Positions 39,350-51,400 of a DNA stretch of 60,000 nucleotides are shown here, one piece after another (position 1 is the stretch's first letter; every line of letters starts with the position of its first letter). Under the pieces are notes generated by a model that saw only the letters and a list, made by a program, of their open reading frames with translations, was not told the origin of the DNA and did no database searches. A program made the position numbers and the translations under genes. The stretch is from Glandiceps talaboti (taxonomy: Eukaryota > Hemichordata > Enteropneusta > Spengelidae): assembly GCF_964340395.1 (NCBI RefSeq), contig NC_135556.1, positions 18,997,142-19,057,141 of the forward strand, given 5' to 3'.

Positions 39350-41093
39350 TTTGTGATGCCTATAGCTCTACTGAACTACTTTTATTGTGCTAATAATGAA
39401 TACATAACTCTTACTTGAGAAGCTACTTCTTCCCAACTTTCTGAATAACTCAATTCACTTTCACTTTGACTAGCCAGACTGCTGCGTTCACTAACAGTAG
39501 CTGCTTCAAAGCTATCCCTAGAGTACCTCCTTTGTTCTTCTGTGTGCACTGATTCAGTACTTTCAGTGTCTGTCATGTAGTAAATTTTCTCAAATCTCAG
39601 ACTATGAGATTCAGGACGGAATGGGCTTGCTGGGAAAGTAGTACTGCTCTCTGTGGAACCTATATATCAATGGGATAATATAACATATCAATTTTAAACA
39701 TAAACATGTCAGTTCTCTTATTCTCCATAACTTAAATATGTCAGTTACTAGAACGATACAAGACAACAAGATTTTATATTGTGAATCCAATGCTTTCAAA
39801 ATTCGAAAATAAAGGAAACAAAATCAAAAGTGCAGAAATATGTTGTGATATGTACCTCTGCTAGTTTCTGAGAAAGTGTATGATTTGTATGGACTGGGTA
39901 TATTAGTTCTGTCATCTTCACTCTGAAATATATAAAACAATACAAAATGTGTAAATATACATATACTGGTTGCATGAATGTTTAGGCCCATATGAGATCT
40001 TGATTAGTATACTAAAGAAGAGGGAGAAGAACTGGAGTGGGAAACACAGACACAACAGTAATGTACACATATGATAGCAAATTCATATAATAATGACATT
40101 GAACACTGCATGAATAACGAATATAAAGTTGGCGTCAGATTCAGATTCAGATAGCGTCATATTGAGCGTCAGATTCAGCGTCAGATAGCCTCAGATCCGA
40201 AGACACCCGACGGACTCAATCAAACCTGAAATAATACTGTTGAGACTACAGGGAAAGGTTCCGCTTCACAACCTTTTGATGGAAGTTGGAATGTCTCTGC
40301 TTGCACAATTTTTATTTGGGAAAAATATGTGAAATAGAGTTGAAATACTTGCAACCGAGACATTGATAGCCCCAAGTTCAGCCACTGTATGTTCGTTGGT
40401 TGATATGTTTTGCCAATAAAATGTACATGGTGTCAGTAAAAGCTAAGTTTACGTATGTAATATGTTGTCATTTTTAAAAATTTGAATGTAAAATTTAAAA
40501 TTGTGCAAGCAGAGACATTCCATCTTCCATCAAAAGGTTGTGAAGCAGAATCTTTCCCTGGAGTCTCAACGGTATTATTTCAGGTTTGATTGAGTCTGCC
40601 GGGTGTCTTCGGATCTGAGGCTATCTGACGCTGAATCTGACACTCAATATGACGCTAGCTGAATCTGAATCTGAATCTGACGCCAACTTTATACTCGTGC
40701 ATGAATATTAAAGTTACTACTTCTTCAAGCTAAATAAAAATCTCAAATTAGCTGTTCAAAATTCAAAATTTGAATATATAATATGCAAATTTATGGGTGT
40801 GTGTGTGTGTGTGTGTGTGTGTATGAGTGTGTAGCAGAAATTAGAAATCATAGTTTGCTAATGACATGCAAAACGAAAAATAAAATGTGTTTTGGTGTAT
40901 TGGTATGACCAACAGGACTGCAAATATATGACTTTGATGAAATAAATAGACATATTAGTCTTAAATTCTAAAATACTATCACAAGTTGTTGGTTTTTCTT
41001 CAACCATATCGTTACCTTGTCTTCAGGAGAAACTGAACGTACATCAATCAGTGTTCTGATATCTGTTAACTCCTCCAAATCACTGTCTGCCAT
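36187..41093 (-). CDS. C8orf48: Uncharacterised protein, C8orf48-like, 324 residues
   Basis: Eight exons on the minus strand join in frame with GT-AG borders, written 5' to 3': 41093-41016, 39922-39856, 39659-39415, 38813-38603, 38500-38379, 37691-37645, 36686-36581, 36285-36187 (TAG). They total 975 bases, i.e. 324 residues. The start is MADSDLEELTDIRTLID. The N-terminal half is Ser/Glu-rich and probably disordered; the middle is basic (KFCKKKVEILRSPPVKSK). The C-terminal quarter is the likely folded part: a helical LLHRLKLQNLMEKMQK, a Cys cluster KCQICCCAREFDAL, then VIAESKAMDQRIEKHL and LPKPTEDPQKIWQKMM. That last block resembles my memory of the vertebrate C8orf48 C-terminus, and the length agrees. 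Function is unknown in that family. The gene model is firm; the family name is tentative. Confidence 0.72.
36434..36522. repeat. GA and GACAGA microsatellite
   Basis: GA then GAGACA units, in the last intron of the C8orf48-like gene. Confidence 0.95.
36581..37691 (-). CDS. C8orf48: C8orf48-like exons 6 and 7, cysteine cluster
   Basis: A 47-base exon (37691-37645) and a 106-base exon (36686-36581) split the cluster KCQICCC. The intron falls inside a Cys codon. Five consecutive residues include Cys-X2-Cys; with no clear second pair it may be half of a zinc site or a redox motif. The intervening intron holds two nonsense-rich frames and the fold-back element at 37228-37601. Confidence 0.7.
37228..37601. 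mobile_element. Fold-back element, about 374 bases
   Basis: Left arm from TACAACTGCAG at 37228; right arm ends CTGCAGTTGTA at 37601. The arms match imperfectly over about 160 bases, including ATTGGATTAATAACACTTGG and CTTGTATTACATTTCAT. Both ends carry TA, consistent with a TA target as in Tc1/mariner-type elements. It lies in an intron of the C8orf48-like gene. Confidence 0.7.
39261..39348. repeat. GCAC to CA microsatellite
   Basis: CGCACG/GGCACG units pass into pure CA, in an intron of the C8orf48-like gene. Confidence 0.95.
40117..40698. mobile_element. Fold-back DNA transposon with about 195-base inverted ends and a 9-base target duplication
   Basis: The left arm (from 40117, beginning ACGAATATAAAGTTGGCG) and the right arm (ending at 40698, whose complement begins ACGAGTATAAAGTTGGCG) match with few differences over roughly 195 bases. 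Both arms contain short direct motifs of the GCGTCAGATTCAG type. The element is flanked by GCATGAATA at 40108-40116 and again at 40699-40707. The central spacer, about 190 bases, has no open frame. A 9-base duplication and long ends suggest a non-autonomous Mutator-like (MULE) element. It sits in intron 1 of the C8orf48-like gene. Confidence 0.85.
40796..40832. repeat. GT microsatellite
   Basis: About 14 GT units, close to the right end of the fold-back transposon at 40117-40698. Confidence 0.9.
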
Positions 41094-42430
41094 TGCTGAA
41101 TTTCTAACGTTTTAAATATTTGTTTGAAGTTTAGATGCTGCAACAAAGACGAGATATGATCATTAAAAAAATGTTATGAATTATAAACCAGTTTTCCATG
41201 AAATCAGAAAATAAGAAAAGATATGTTACCATGCCAACGATGACACAACCTGCGTAGAGAATATTGTTGATTATACATTGTACTTCCAATAAGTTCCATG
41301 TTGGGAGATAGTATCCCGGAACTCAATTATTTTCAAATTCAAATGAGACAACAAGTTCAACAACAATAAGGGTGGAATGGAGGTCCGAATATTGTATGTA
41401 CAATCCTTGGAACATTGAGTCTGATAGTCCTGCTTACATGACGGTGCACGAGTCTGAGGGACAGAATCGAGTCCCGAATTCCTCCGTATGCAAGCAGGAC
41501 TATGAGTCTGACAGCTCAGCGAAACTTGCGTTATCAAATAAATAACGTACACTATATGTAAAAAGACACGCACAACACTCTTTGAAAGTCGTATTCACAT
41601 CACTTACGGTTTCATGGGGTATGACAATTATGAAAACGGCCAAAACTTGTACTGACTCACATACAGAAACAAAACAACTCACTTCCTGATTTAGGAATTT
41701 GACTTTGCCACCTTTACTATACGCATGCGTGGTGAACTTTAGCAAAACTATTTAACAAGCTGTGTAATTGGTAGGTCCTCAAACTATTATCCAATGAAAG
41801 AAGTTGTAACAATGAGACATTTGTTTTCAATATGGCCATCGCGGGAAGTGCCAGACACTCAGAGTGGTGGTGAATTTATCATTTTTACGGTAAAATTTTG
41901 AAAGAAAAGACAATAATTTCGATAAAGGTAAGCACTACTCCTTTCCGAAAACAAAATGCATGAGCGTCAGTTATAAATACCATGACATGGCCAATATATT
42001 ATTACGTTTTTATTTGAGATGAACGATGGGTGTCAGCTCTTGCCATCAGCGCCACGCAGTGTGCGGCTTGTGGCTAAAGCAAGGTTTTAGTTTTTATGCT
42101 TGTGACCATCATTTAGCTGTCGACATTTACTCATCATATGAACAGACACGGTGTTAATATTTTGTGTAACACGCGATTACGGTCGTGCGTGGCTCGTATG
42201 ACCTCTGACCCATGGTCATGCTATGATGTGATGGTTTATATTTAATAGTGATGATGAAAACGTTCACATCATCACAACGTTAAACATTTCGACGAGAGTG
42301 TTTATCTGAAATATGAGAAGTATAACCCTTTTATTTCATAAAGATCACAAATTTGGTTTTAATTTTAATTGACATTAAATGCTAATCAAAACATACATTT
42401 ATTTCCCCATTTGTTTTCAAATAACCACAG
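41094..42430. promoter_or_regulatory. Head-to-head 5' region of the C8orf48-like and RAD50 genes
   Basis: The two start codons face away from each other, 1344 bases apart. On the plus strand a non-coding RAD50 first exon probably ends at 41927 (AAAG followed by GTAAGC), joined to the acceptor CACAG at 42426-42430, seven bases before the ATG. On the minus strand a possible acceptor (TTGTTGCAG on that strand, near 41140) suggests that the other gene also has an upstream non-coding exon. No TATA box is obvious. Local sequence around 41.83-42.20 kb contains more CpG than the surrounding introns, by eye. Confidence 0.5.
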
Positions 42431-42437
42431 TGAAAAG

Positions 42438-42566
42438 ATGGCATCTATTGATAAGTTAAGTATTCAAGGCATTCGTAGTTTTGGACAAGAAGATAGAGAC
42501 AAGCAAGTTATTCAGTTCTTTTCACCTCTGACATTGATTGTTGGTCAAAATGGAGCTGGTAAAACA
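42438..42566 (+). CDS. RAD50: RAD50 first coding exon, Walker A
   Basis: Forty-three codons from [15 protein letters not shown] to GQNGAGKT. The ATG at 42438 is chosen because the alignment with RAD50 proteins starts there; an in-frame ATG upstream at 42369 lies before the acceptor at 42430 and is intronic. The exon ends exactly after the Walker A Thr, with donor GTAAGT at 42567. Confidence 0.95.
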
Positions 42567-45396
42567 GTAAGTTAGTTTAGTTAGTTCAGTTATTTAGAAC
42601 ATAGTCTAGAATCTATGGATGGGCATGATTTTCTATGATCTCTCTCTCTCCCCACCGTATAGTCAAATTTCTTTCTTTAGCACAACATTTCATTTTTACC
42701 ACTGACACTGGTAGTTTAATGCTATTGGAGTGTTGATATAAATGTGATGACATTATCATGTCCTCATGTGACTTACTTTCTCACTGGAGGTGGGGGTTCC
42801 CTTGATAGCCAAACACAGTCATACTAATTGAATATTAATGAGCTACTGTCTGAATGAAGCCTGTCAGTGTGTGATGGATTAATATTGACATGCTCTGTTC
42901 ACCATTTCCCCAGCAGGAGATTTAGCTAGATTTTCAGTATCCACCATGGCTATGTCAGCGTTTTCTGAAGTGATGACACACTTAAAACAGTTATCCCAAA
43001 TTCTCAGAAGTTGGTAACACCCCCTCCCACCCCCATCATGGTTCATCATGTTGCAACTTAGAAAACGCTGGTGCAGCTGTAATGGATACCTGGGGAAAGC
43101 TTTTGTGAGCTATGGTATTTCTTGGTGCAAAATGAAGTTAAATTTGAGAACAGATGAGCTTTCATCATTTGTATACATGTTAGGTATACATAATACAAAC
43201 ATTCCATAACCTAAATGTGGATAACTACTGTATAATGTAGTATTATTGCCTTATAGACCGTCATAGAGTGTTTGAAGTATGTCACCACTGGAGATATGCC
43301 ACCAGGAAGTAAAGGTCAAGGCCATGCTTTTGTACATGACCCAAAGGTAAGAACTGCTTATGTATGTTGTTTTGAAATATAATTGTAATAAAAGTGTTAC
43401 TGATGCCACTATTGTATGATTGATAATGCACTCTTTGTACAACAACTTTTGGGGTATGTTTGTATACATTGTAGTTGTTTCCCTGAACTAAGTAAAAAGG
43501 GTTTTAAGCCCTCTTGTAATTCCTGATCACACTTTGATAAAATATAAATCATATTCCAAATCAAGAATTGATACCATGTGTGCCATAAGACCCAAGGTTT
43601 TCCCATATTGGTACCTGAATGAAACCTCCCATGAATACATCCAAGGGAGAACAGTGCATTTTAAGACTGAAGCAAAAACTTCCCACTGTTTAGTTAACCT
43701 ATAAAAACCAGCATTTGTGCATAGACACTCCTTTGTCTATGATTTGTGTAAACTTACCTACCAGTGAAGTAAATGGAGTGTTAACTGAAATTTCAATGTA
43801 ATGAAGTACATATGTTGGAAACTTTAAAGAACACATCTATCTAATATTATATTCATGAACATGACATTTTACACATGAATCATACAGCAATGCAAGGAGA
43901 TTGCATTATCATTAACCATGTACCATGTAGAAACAAAGGCAATGTACATGTATAAATAAACTATTGTTGTCTATGTAGGTTGCTCATGAGACTGAAGTGA
44001 GAGCTCAAGTGAAATTATCATTCAGGGATGTCAACACAAAGCGTATAGTGGTCTGTAGGAATTTACTGGCCACTCAAAAGGTATGTGTTCCTACAGCTAA
44101 AATTCATAATTTTCCTTACAGAAAAAGTGCATATTCTTTGAGTGCACTTTTAGTTTCACTTTCAGATCAGTCTTTATGTATGGTACTGCTTAGTTTCTAT
44201 CTTAGTAAACCGAGACCATGGTTGGTCAAGTTGTGTTTAGTTTCTGGATAATTGAATATCATTCCCCAATACTTTACCTTTGTACAAATAATTAAAATAT
44301 GAATGACATAAGGGGCCTTTTCTCACAAATATTTTCTTGCTGAATGAAGAACAATTTATGAATGGAGAATAATGTAATTATACCTGCATAAGCTTGATTG
44401 AAAAAAGAAATGAAAATGAAAAATAATGACATTTGGAATACTTTGATTCATACAAGCAAAGCAGAACCTATGGTATAGATGTGACATAGAATGTCTAGGG
44501 TTATCAATCCTCTATTCTCTGTGATGTAATTTTTTTCAACAGATAAAGAAAGTTGAATTTAAAACACTCGAGAGTACATTAACAAGGGCTAATGATTATG
44601 GAGAGGTGAGTATTTACAGTACTTTAAAGAATTATTGAAAATATGAATTTATAGAGGGCCTCTGATTGTAGTACGTTGATGTGTTGTTATGCTACTGGTG
44701 TACCATATCTCTTGGTTACATGATTTATGAAAAGAACATTATCCCATAGTATTTACTTTAAAAAGTTATTGAAAATATGAATTTATAGAGTGCTTCTGAT
44801 TGTAGTACGTTGATGTGTTGTTATGCTACAGATGTACCATATCTCTTTGTTACATGATTTATGAAAAGAACATTATCCCATAGTGACATGTTAATGTTTA
44901 TGTTGTTGTTGTGTTTATTTGCCCCAACCAGTACACATATTTTTGTTCAGTTTCACCAGTAGTGTGTTTGGGTCAGATCAAGTTATGAGTAGGTATTGCT
45001 ATATGTATGTTTTTAAACTTGTCAGTGAATTGTAGAACCATATTTTAGACACCAAGTAACAGTACGTTAGTGTTGGGTTGTGTGTTGAGGAGTTAGTGTC
45101 CAAACATTGAAGACTTGTTTTGCAACTGCAGAGCTTCTTACCATGACATGGCTCTAGTTAACTGCATGGCTCTAGTTAACTGCATTTTTATAAACTTTGA
45201 TTCTATCATTTAATCATTTCTTTTTTGGTAGAAAACCAACATCAGTTCCAAGTGTGCTGATTTGAATAATGAGGTATGTATCATTTGTACTATCACTGTT
45301 AGTTCATACTGCTTCCATGATGAAGGCTTTTTGGAGCATGTAAGTGGGACTAGATCCTGTACATTTTCCCAATAAATGAATGACTGAATAAATGAA

Positions 45397-45435
<39 letters not shown>

Positions 45436-48400
45436 ATACGAGTAACACCGAAGTAAAGCACTTTCTTTATGTGCTACACTCGTTTATATCATTCATATCA
45501 AATGTAAAAGTATACTGTTTCATTTCTCGTTTCATTTGCTAATTGACTACATTAGAAAGGCCACATGCTAGGCTTGTAAATAAGCCTAGCATGTGGCCTT
45601 TCTAATGTGGTCAATTAGCAAAATGAAACAGTATACTTTTACCCTTGATATGGATGCTATAAACAATTGTGGTACACACAATAAATGCTTTACTTTGGTG
45701 CTATGGGTTGTAGTAGACATACATAGTGTAGTACAAGATATGTTTTGTAACTAGAATTTTTAGGTCAGCCTATCTCCTAAGTATGTTTTTGTCAATATAC
45801 ATATACATGTATTGTAATTATGCTGTATGTAATATTTACACCAACAGATGATAGGTTGTTTGGGAGTGTCCAGAGCAGTATTGAATAACGTGATATTTTG
45901 TCACCAAGAGGATTCAAGTTGGTATGTCTTGTCCTGATATTCTTTTTAGGAAATGCCTCATGGTAGAATTCAGTGAAATAGATTTGGTTATTAGAAATTG
46001 TTTTTCTTTTGATATGTAAACATGTCATTGAACTATCCAACAATTTACTATGGGATAGGTATCATATGCCCCATGGAAAATCCTAAGAATCCTTGGAAAT
46101 ATTGAATATGCTCCTGGAAAATCTCGGAAGATGAAAATTGATGACATTAAGTTAATTAACCATGTGATGAGTATTCTTAGTTGAGTATTTTTATCACATT
46201 TTCTGTAGTATATCTTTTGCTGTGTGGTCATGAGTCACTATTCAAGAAACGAGGAGCAGTACATGTATAAGATAAGATCAAAGTCAAGCTGTAATCTATA
46301 GGTTTGCAGTGTTTTTGCTAAGGTTTGGGAACCCCGGTAACAGAAAGGGGGAAAGAGGTAAAACTGGTAGTGCTTCCCATGCAATGTGTCATAGTTTAGG
46401 TGGGGAACCCCGGTAAAATGATGTGGGAACCCCGGTAGATTTTACCTACTTACCGCCCTTAAATAAAACACTGGGTTTGGTAGTCAGTTAGGTATATGTA
46501 AAAGGCACATTTAGTTTGTCTCATTCCTTTGAACATCAACTTGTGGATTATTGTCCATGTATTTTGTATTGTTTGTCTTTGCAGGCCTCTCAGTGAAGGC
46601 AAAGCCTTGAAAGGAAAATTTGATGAGATTTTTGCTGCAACAAGGTAGGTGGTATGTTTCTAGGATTGTATATATAACCAAAGATCTCCATTATCCATAG
46701 CACTGATGTATATGTAGAAACTCTTGTTTGCATTGTCGGGCCTGGGTGACTGTAGGATAGACTGTGAACTGACTGGGGAAGCCTTGACAGTTCTACAGCA
46801 ACGTGATATGAAGTGTGCAACATAACCCTTTCACATAGTCCAAAACCTGAACAGAATTCTTTAGAAATGTATGGCTCTGTATATGTTTGTGTCTCTCTGT
46901 ATAAATAATTGCTGGGAGCAATTTCATATGGATGAGGGTTGGGTATTATTTTGGATTTTTTAATTTATAAAAGAATTTTATGATGGCTTTTTAGGTCATA
47001 AATCATTGCGAAACAACATAGACCAAGTCTGTGTTTGTAAATCAATACATTGCAAAAGATTAATAAATGTGTAAAATATTTTTTATTCTGTGTACAAACT
47101 TTTTACACATGTTGTAGCATTTTGCAATGTATTGAGTTACAAACACAGACTTGGTCTATGTGTTTCACATTATTTTTTCAAGTAGGAAAATATAGGAAAG
47201 TTGTTTTATAAATCCAAAATCCAAAATAAATACCCAATTGTCATCCATGTGGCCACTTTGAACATATTTTCTTTTGCCAAATTAGGTACATTAAAGCTTT
47301 GGATTGTATTAAGAAGTTCAGACAAGAACAGGTAAAAATAATATTTTAGTTTCGGAATGTAGAAAGTAGATTACTCATACGTCATGCTGAGAAGAGGCTG
47401 TGGAAAAACATTTTCAGTCATATAAACTGATGATCAAACATTGTAACAACATTTTAGCATTGATTATTGCTGGAGAATGTTGGTATTTGTGTAGTTATGG
47501 TCTTTATGTATTTGTACACATAGATGTGTTATTATATATCTGTCTGTTTTGTATCACTTTTTAGATTGTTAAGATAATAACTATTATTGCTCATACTGGA
47601 GGCCACTGGCCTTAAAGTAAAACATTGCTGAGAAAAAATTAAACATGTCGAAGGGCTTGAAAAACAAGAAAACACATAACATACATGTGTACTGTGAAAT
47701 GAGCTTACAATCATTCATTCTATTTGAGATGAGCTGGTTTGGCAATAGCAGTCAGTTTTTATTTTGCATTTGGTGTATATTTAAACAGAATGTTACAATC
47801 CGTGAATATCAAGCTGAGATCAAGTACCTTAAACAAAACAAGGAGAAAGCATCTGAGGTGAATATAAATTTATTTTACTCATTGTGGTATGATCTAGTGA
47901 TTCAGGTCACTGAATTTGTCAAATTAAAAACAAGACAAATGACAGATATCGACAAAACTTATCAAACACATCATGTTCAAGAAAAGCATAAATATACATG
48001 TTATTAACTGAACTTTTCAAAGAAGATATATTGTATAATATTGGACTTATAAAACCAATTGTTTATAAATCACTCTATTCAAAAGATATTTTGATTTGAT
48101 TAGAATATTTTATTAACCAAAACAACTGCCTTGGTGTTAAAAAAAAAATTAAACAACTAAACAAGACAAAAATATACACAGAAAGTGATACAGAACAATA
48201 GAATACAACCTAAATCATGATAAAATATAAAATATACCAAAATTATATTGTCAATTATATGCATAATGTATTTGGACCAACTAGATGTACTACCATGAAG
48301 TTCACATACTTTTGAATTCATAATCATAATATTCATAATAATTCATATCTTAATGATAGGACATTGTTTTCTTTTGATATAGTATCTGCCAGTGATTGTT

Positions 48401-51400
48401 TTGTCCCAGAATGTAGGAAAAGTGTTGTTTTTGTAAGTGGTCATTCCACAACACACTTCACACACAGGCATTTTTTTTCATCTACAGTAACTATCTCACA
48501 ATACCTAATCCTGTTACTAGTATACTTCATGAAATGATTTTGATCGTTTAGTATAGTACTAAAATACCTTGTTTTCTCCTAGATTCAAGACAACTTGTCC
48601 AAGTCTGAAGCAAGATTAGCAGCCACAAAGGAGACGATTAAAAAATTGAAAGATCAACTGGAACCTGTAGAGGTAGACAGTATAATTTTCATTATTTTGG
48701 GAGATACTTTACATTTATTTCATGGGCAAAATTATATTGTCAATAGATATTTAGAGATATAGATTTTAGTATGTTATGTGAGTAAATATTGTTGACCTGA
48801 CTTTTAGATCTATTTTTGTACTATAAACTCTGGATCTGGTCAATAATTGATTCAAATCACCATATCTTCAAACCTTGTGACCAAGGAAAGGCCACATGGA
48901 TTTAAAGTGGTAAGCTAGCCAATACATAGGTACCTAGGGAGAGGGGTGAAAAGGGCTTTGATTATTTCTCTCTGTTAGCAACTTTGATATCTCTGTACAC
49001 CTGCAGATATTCCTAATGATAGTATGTGACTGTTTTTGTTTGTAGGAAAAGCTGGATGAAATTGGACAAAAAGAAGAACACATTTTCCAGGTTGAGAAAA
49101 AGATAGGTAGGTATTTCTTCATTTCTATTGTAAGTGTTATTGGTATATCATACACAGGGAAAAATTTTCAGTCATGTGTGCATTCCTGCCACAGTCCTGC
49201 AGCAGGAATGCTGCTGGACTGTGGCAGCCAAAAAGAGTCAGTCCTGCTGCGAGACTGAAAATTCAGGACTGCACGCATGTCTGAAATTCAGGACTGCACG
49301 CATGACTGAAATTCAGGACTGCGCGCATGTCTGAAATTCAGGACTGCGCGCATGTCTGAAATTCAAGACTGTGTTCATAGCTGAATTTCAGGATTGCTTT
49401 AGGATTGTGCATGGCTGAAATTCAGGACTGTTTCAGGAGTGTGTGCATGGTTTAAAGTTTCACAATGCCAGACTTCTCATCCTGTGTTACTACAGTTTTA
49501 GTGTTTAGTAATATAGATGAGCTCATTTTCCACTTTATGTAATAATTGGATTGCCAAGCAACTTGAATCATCTTCTTGTATTTATCTACAGAAAACCTTG
49601 GGAGTGGTAAGAAAGAAATGGAAAAGAACCAACGAGAATTGGAAGATAAAATAGAGAATTTCTTTCAAGGTATGCATTGTTCTGTTACCCACTCACAGAC
49701 AGTTATATTATTTCAAAATGTTTGAATTCTTATTCTGTACTTCTCTTGATATTCAATTTACAAGTTTCACTTATCTTTTGAAAATCAGATGTGATACAAA
49801 GTCCACAAGTTATGTGGGTTTTAAATATCCTGTTTAGTTTTGTGTGTCAAAGCTTTATTGACCCCAGAAATGTTTGTTGAGGAATCTTGGTTTTTAAAGC
49901 TTTATCAAGCACCAGAAATTTTTTATGAGAAGTCTGTTTCAAAACTTTATCAAGTGCCAGAAATTTTATGGAGTCTGTGTTTTAAAGCTTTATTGACCAC
50001 CAGGAAGATATGATATTGTACAGCTATAGTACAGAGTAGTACATGTAAGTGTAAAAACCTACCTCTAATCATCCAAATACTGTATGTAAATTTGTCTCTA
50101 TTATATCTCCTTTGACAGGATCTGTTGAAGAACTTCGGGAATTGTACAATAAACATCAAAATAGAATGTACGATAAAGAAGATACATTACAGAGGGTAAG
50201 AAACTTTCTCAATTTTATTTACAAGTTTTCAAATGGTTTCAGTAAAATACCAAATAAATCCACATATCAACTTTGCTGTTTTCCCCACCTGAGAGCAAGG
50301 TCACAGGAGCAGTAAAATGTAATGTCTCATGATTGAAACACCAAGCCTACATCATTTTAGCTATAAGTACTTTAGACATTTAGTAATTATGATAAAACAT
50401 TATATTACAGGCCAGCAGTGAGTTGGATCATCTAAACAGAGAAGTACAAAAATGTAATGAAGAACAAACTGAACTGTTAATGGAACAGGGAAAACTTGAA
50501 CAAGAGGCAAAGGTATAATAATTTGAGTTACATTTATGATCATAACAGACCCTCGTAATAGCGTCATAAATATTCTCTCAACTTGTACCGATACTTATAG
50601 ATTGAATTTTCAGATATCATACACCTGTCTTCTCTAATGAAAACATTAAATTCTAGTACTATATGACTAACTTTAAAAAAAAAAAAAAATTTATGATGAT
50701 ATCCTAATATCATCTCTACATACAGTGTGGAGTAGTTGAAGTATATTTATGCAAAGTTAAGGGGGAGAATTTTAAACATACAACACACATAAAAACACCA
50801 AATTCAATATGAAAGTTGGACTCGATATGAGTATTAAAGAATGATTTTACATCTATTTGCTGAATACTTGAAACATTTGTTACAGTACATTGTATTGGTA
50901 TTTCAATATACCTTAGTATTCTCTGGAGATACTTCATGATCCTTAAATGGTTTAAAAGTACCTAGTTTGGTTGGGGGTGGGGGTGGGGTGTCTTCAACAT
51001 AGAATTATTTATCTAGTGATACTTATTTTGTATTACAGCAACATCAACAAAATGTTCACAGAAGAGACACATTGATAAAATCCATTGCAGCTGAAATGGA
51101 GTTTGAAGGTTTGATTTATACACTCTCAGTTTGTGTAATTGTTAACATGTTTATTGTAAGAAATACCATCATTAAATGATTGTTTTTGGAGCTTGGACAA
51201 TCAAGACCGCCAAGAGAGTCAAAAAGTCAATACCTTTTTAACATCGTATCAAACTAGTTATTGTAGGGAGTGTCATATTTGGCACTAACCACTTTAACCT
51301 GTTTTAGTGACATAAATTGACTAACCATATCACTGACACTTCTTTGAGTTTTCCAGAAGACTTTCAACTGATTATGAAAGAAATCCACTCTATAATGTTG

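Noticed and set aside
41271-41745. Minus-strand frames of 81 and 100 codons upstream of the C8orf48-like start
   Set aside because: They overlap one another in different frames in the presumed 5' region and show no domain.
51100-51116. RAD50 donor at 51109 reads GTTTGA instead of the usual GTRAGT
   Set aside because: Considered as a possible mis-called exon end, but the frame and the Gly-Phe-Glu junction with the next exon fit RAD50 well, so it was kept as a weak donor and not reported as an anomaly.
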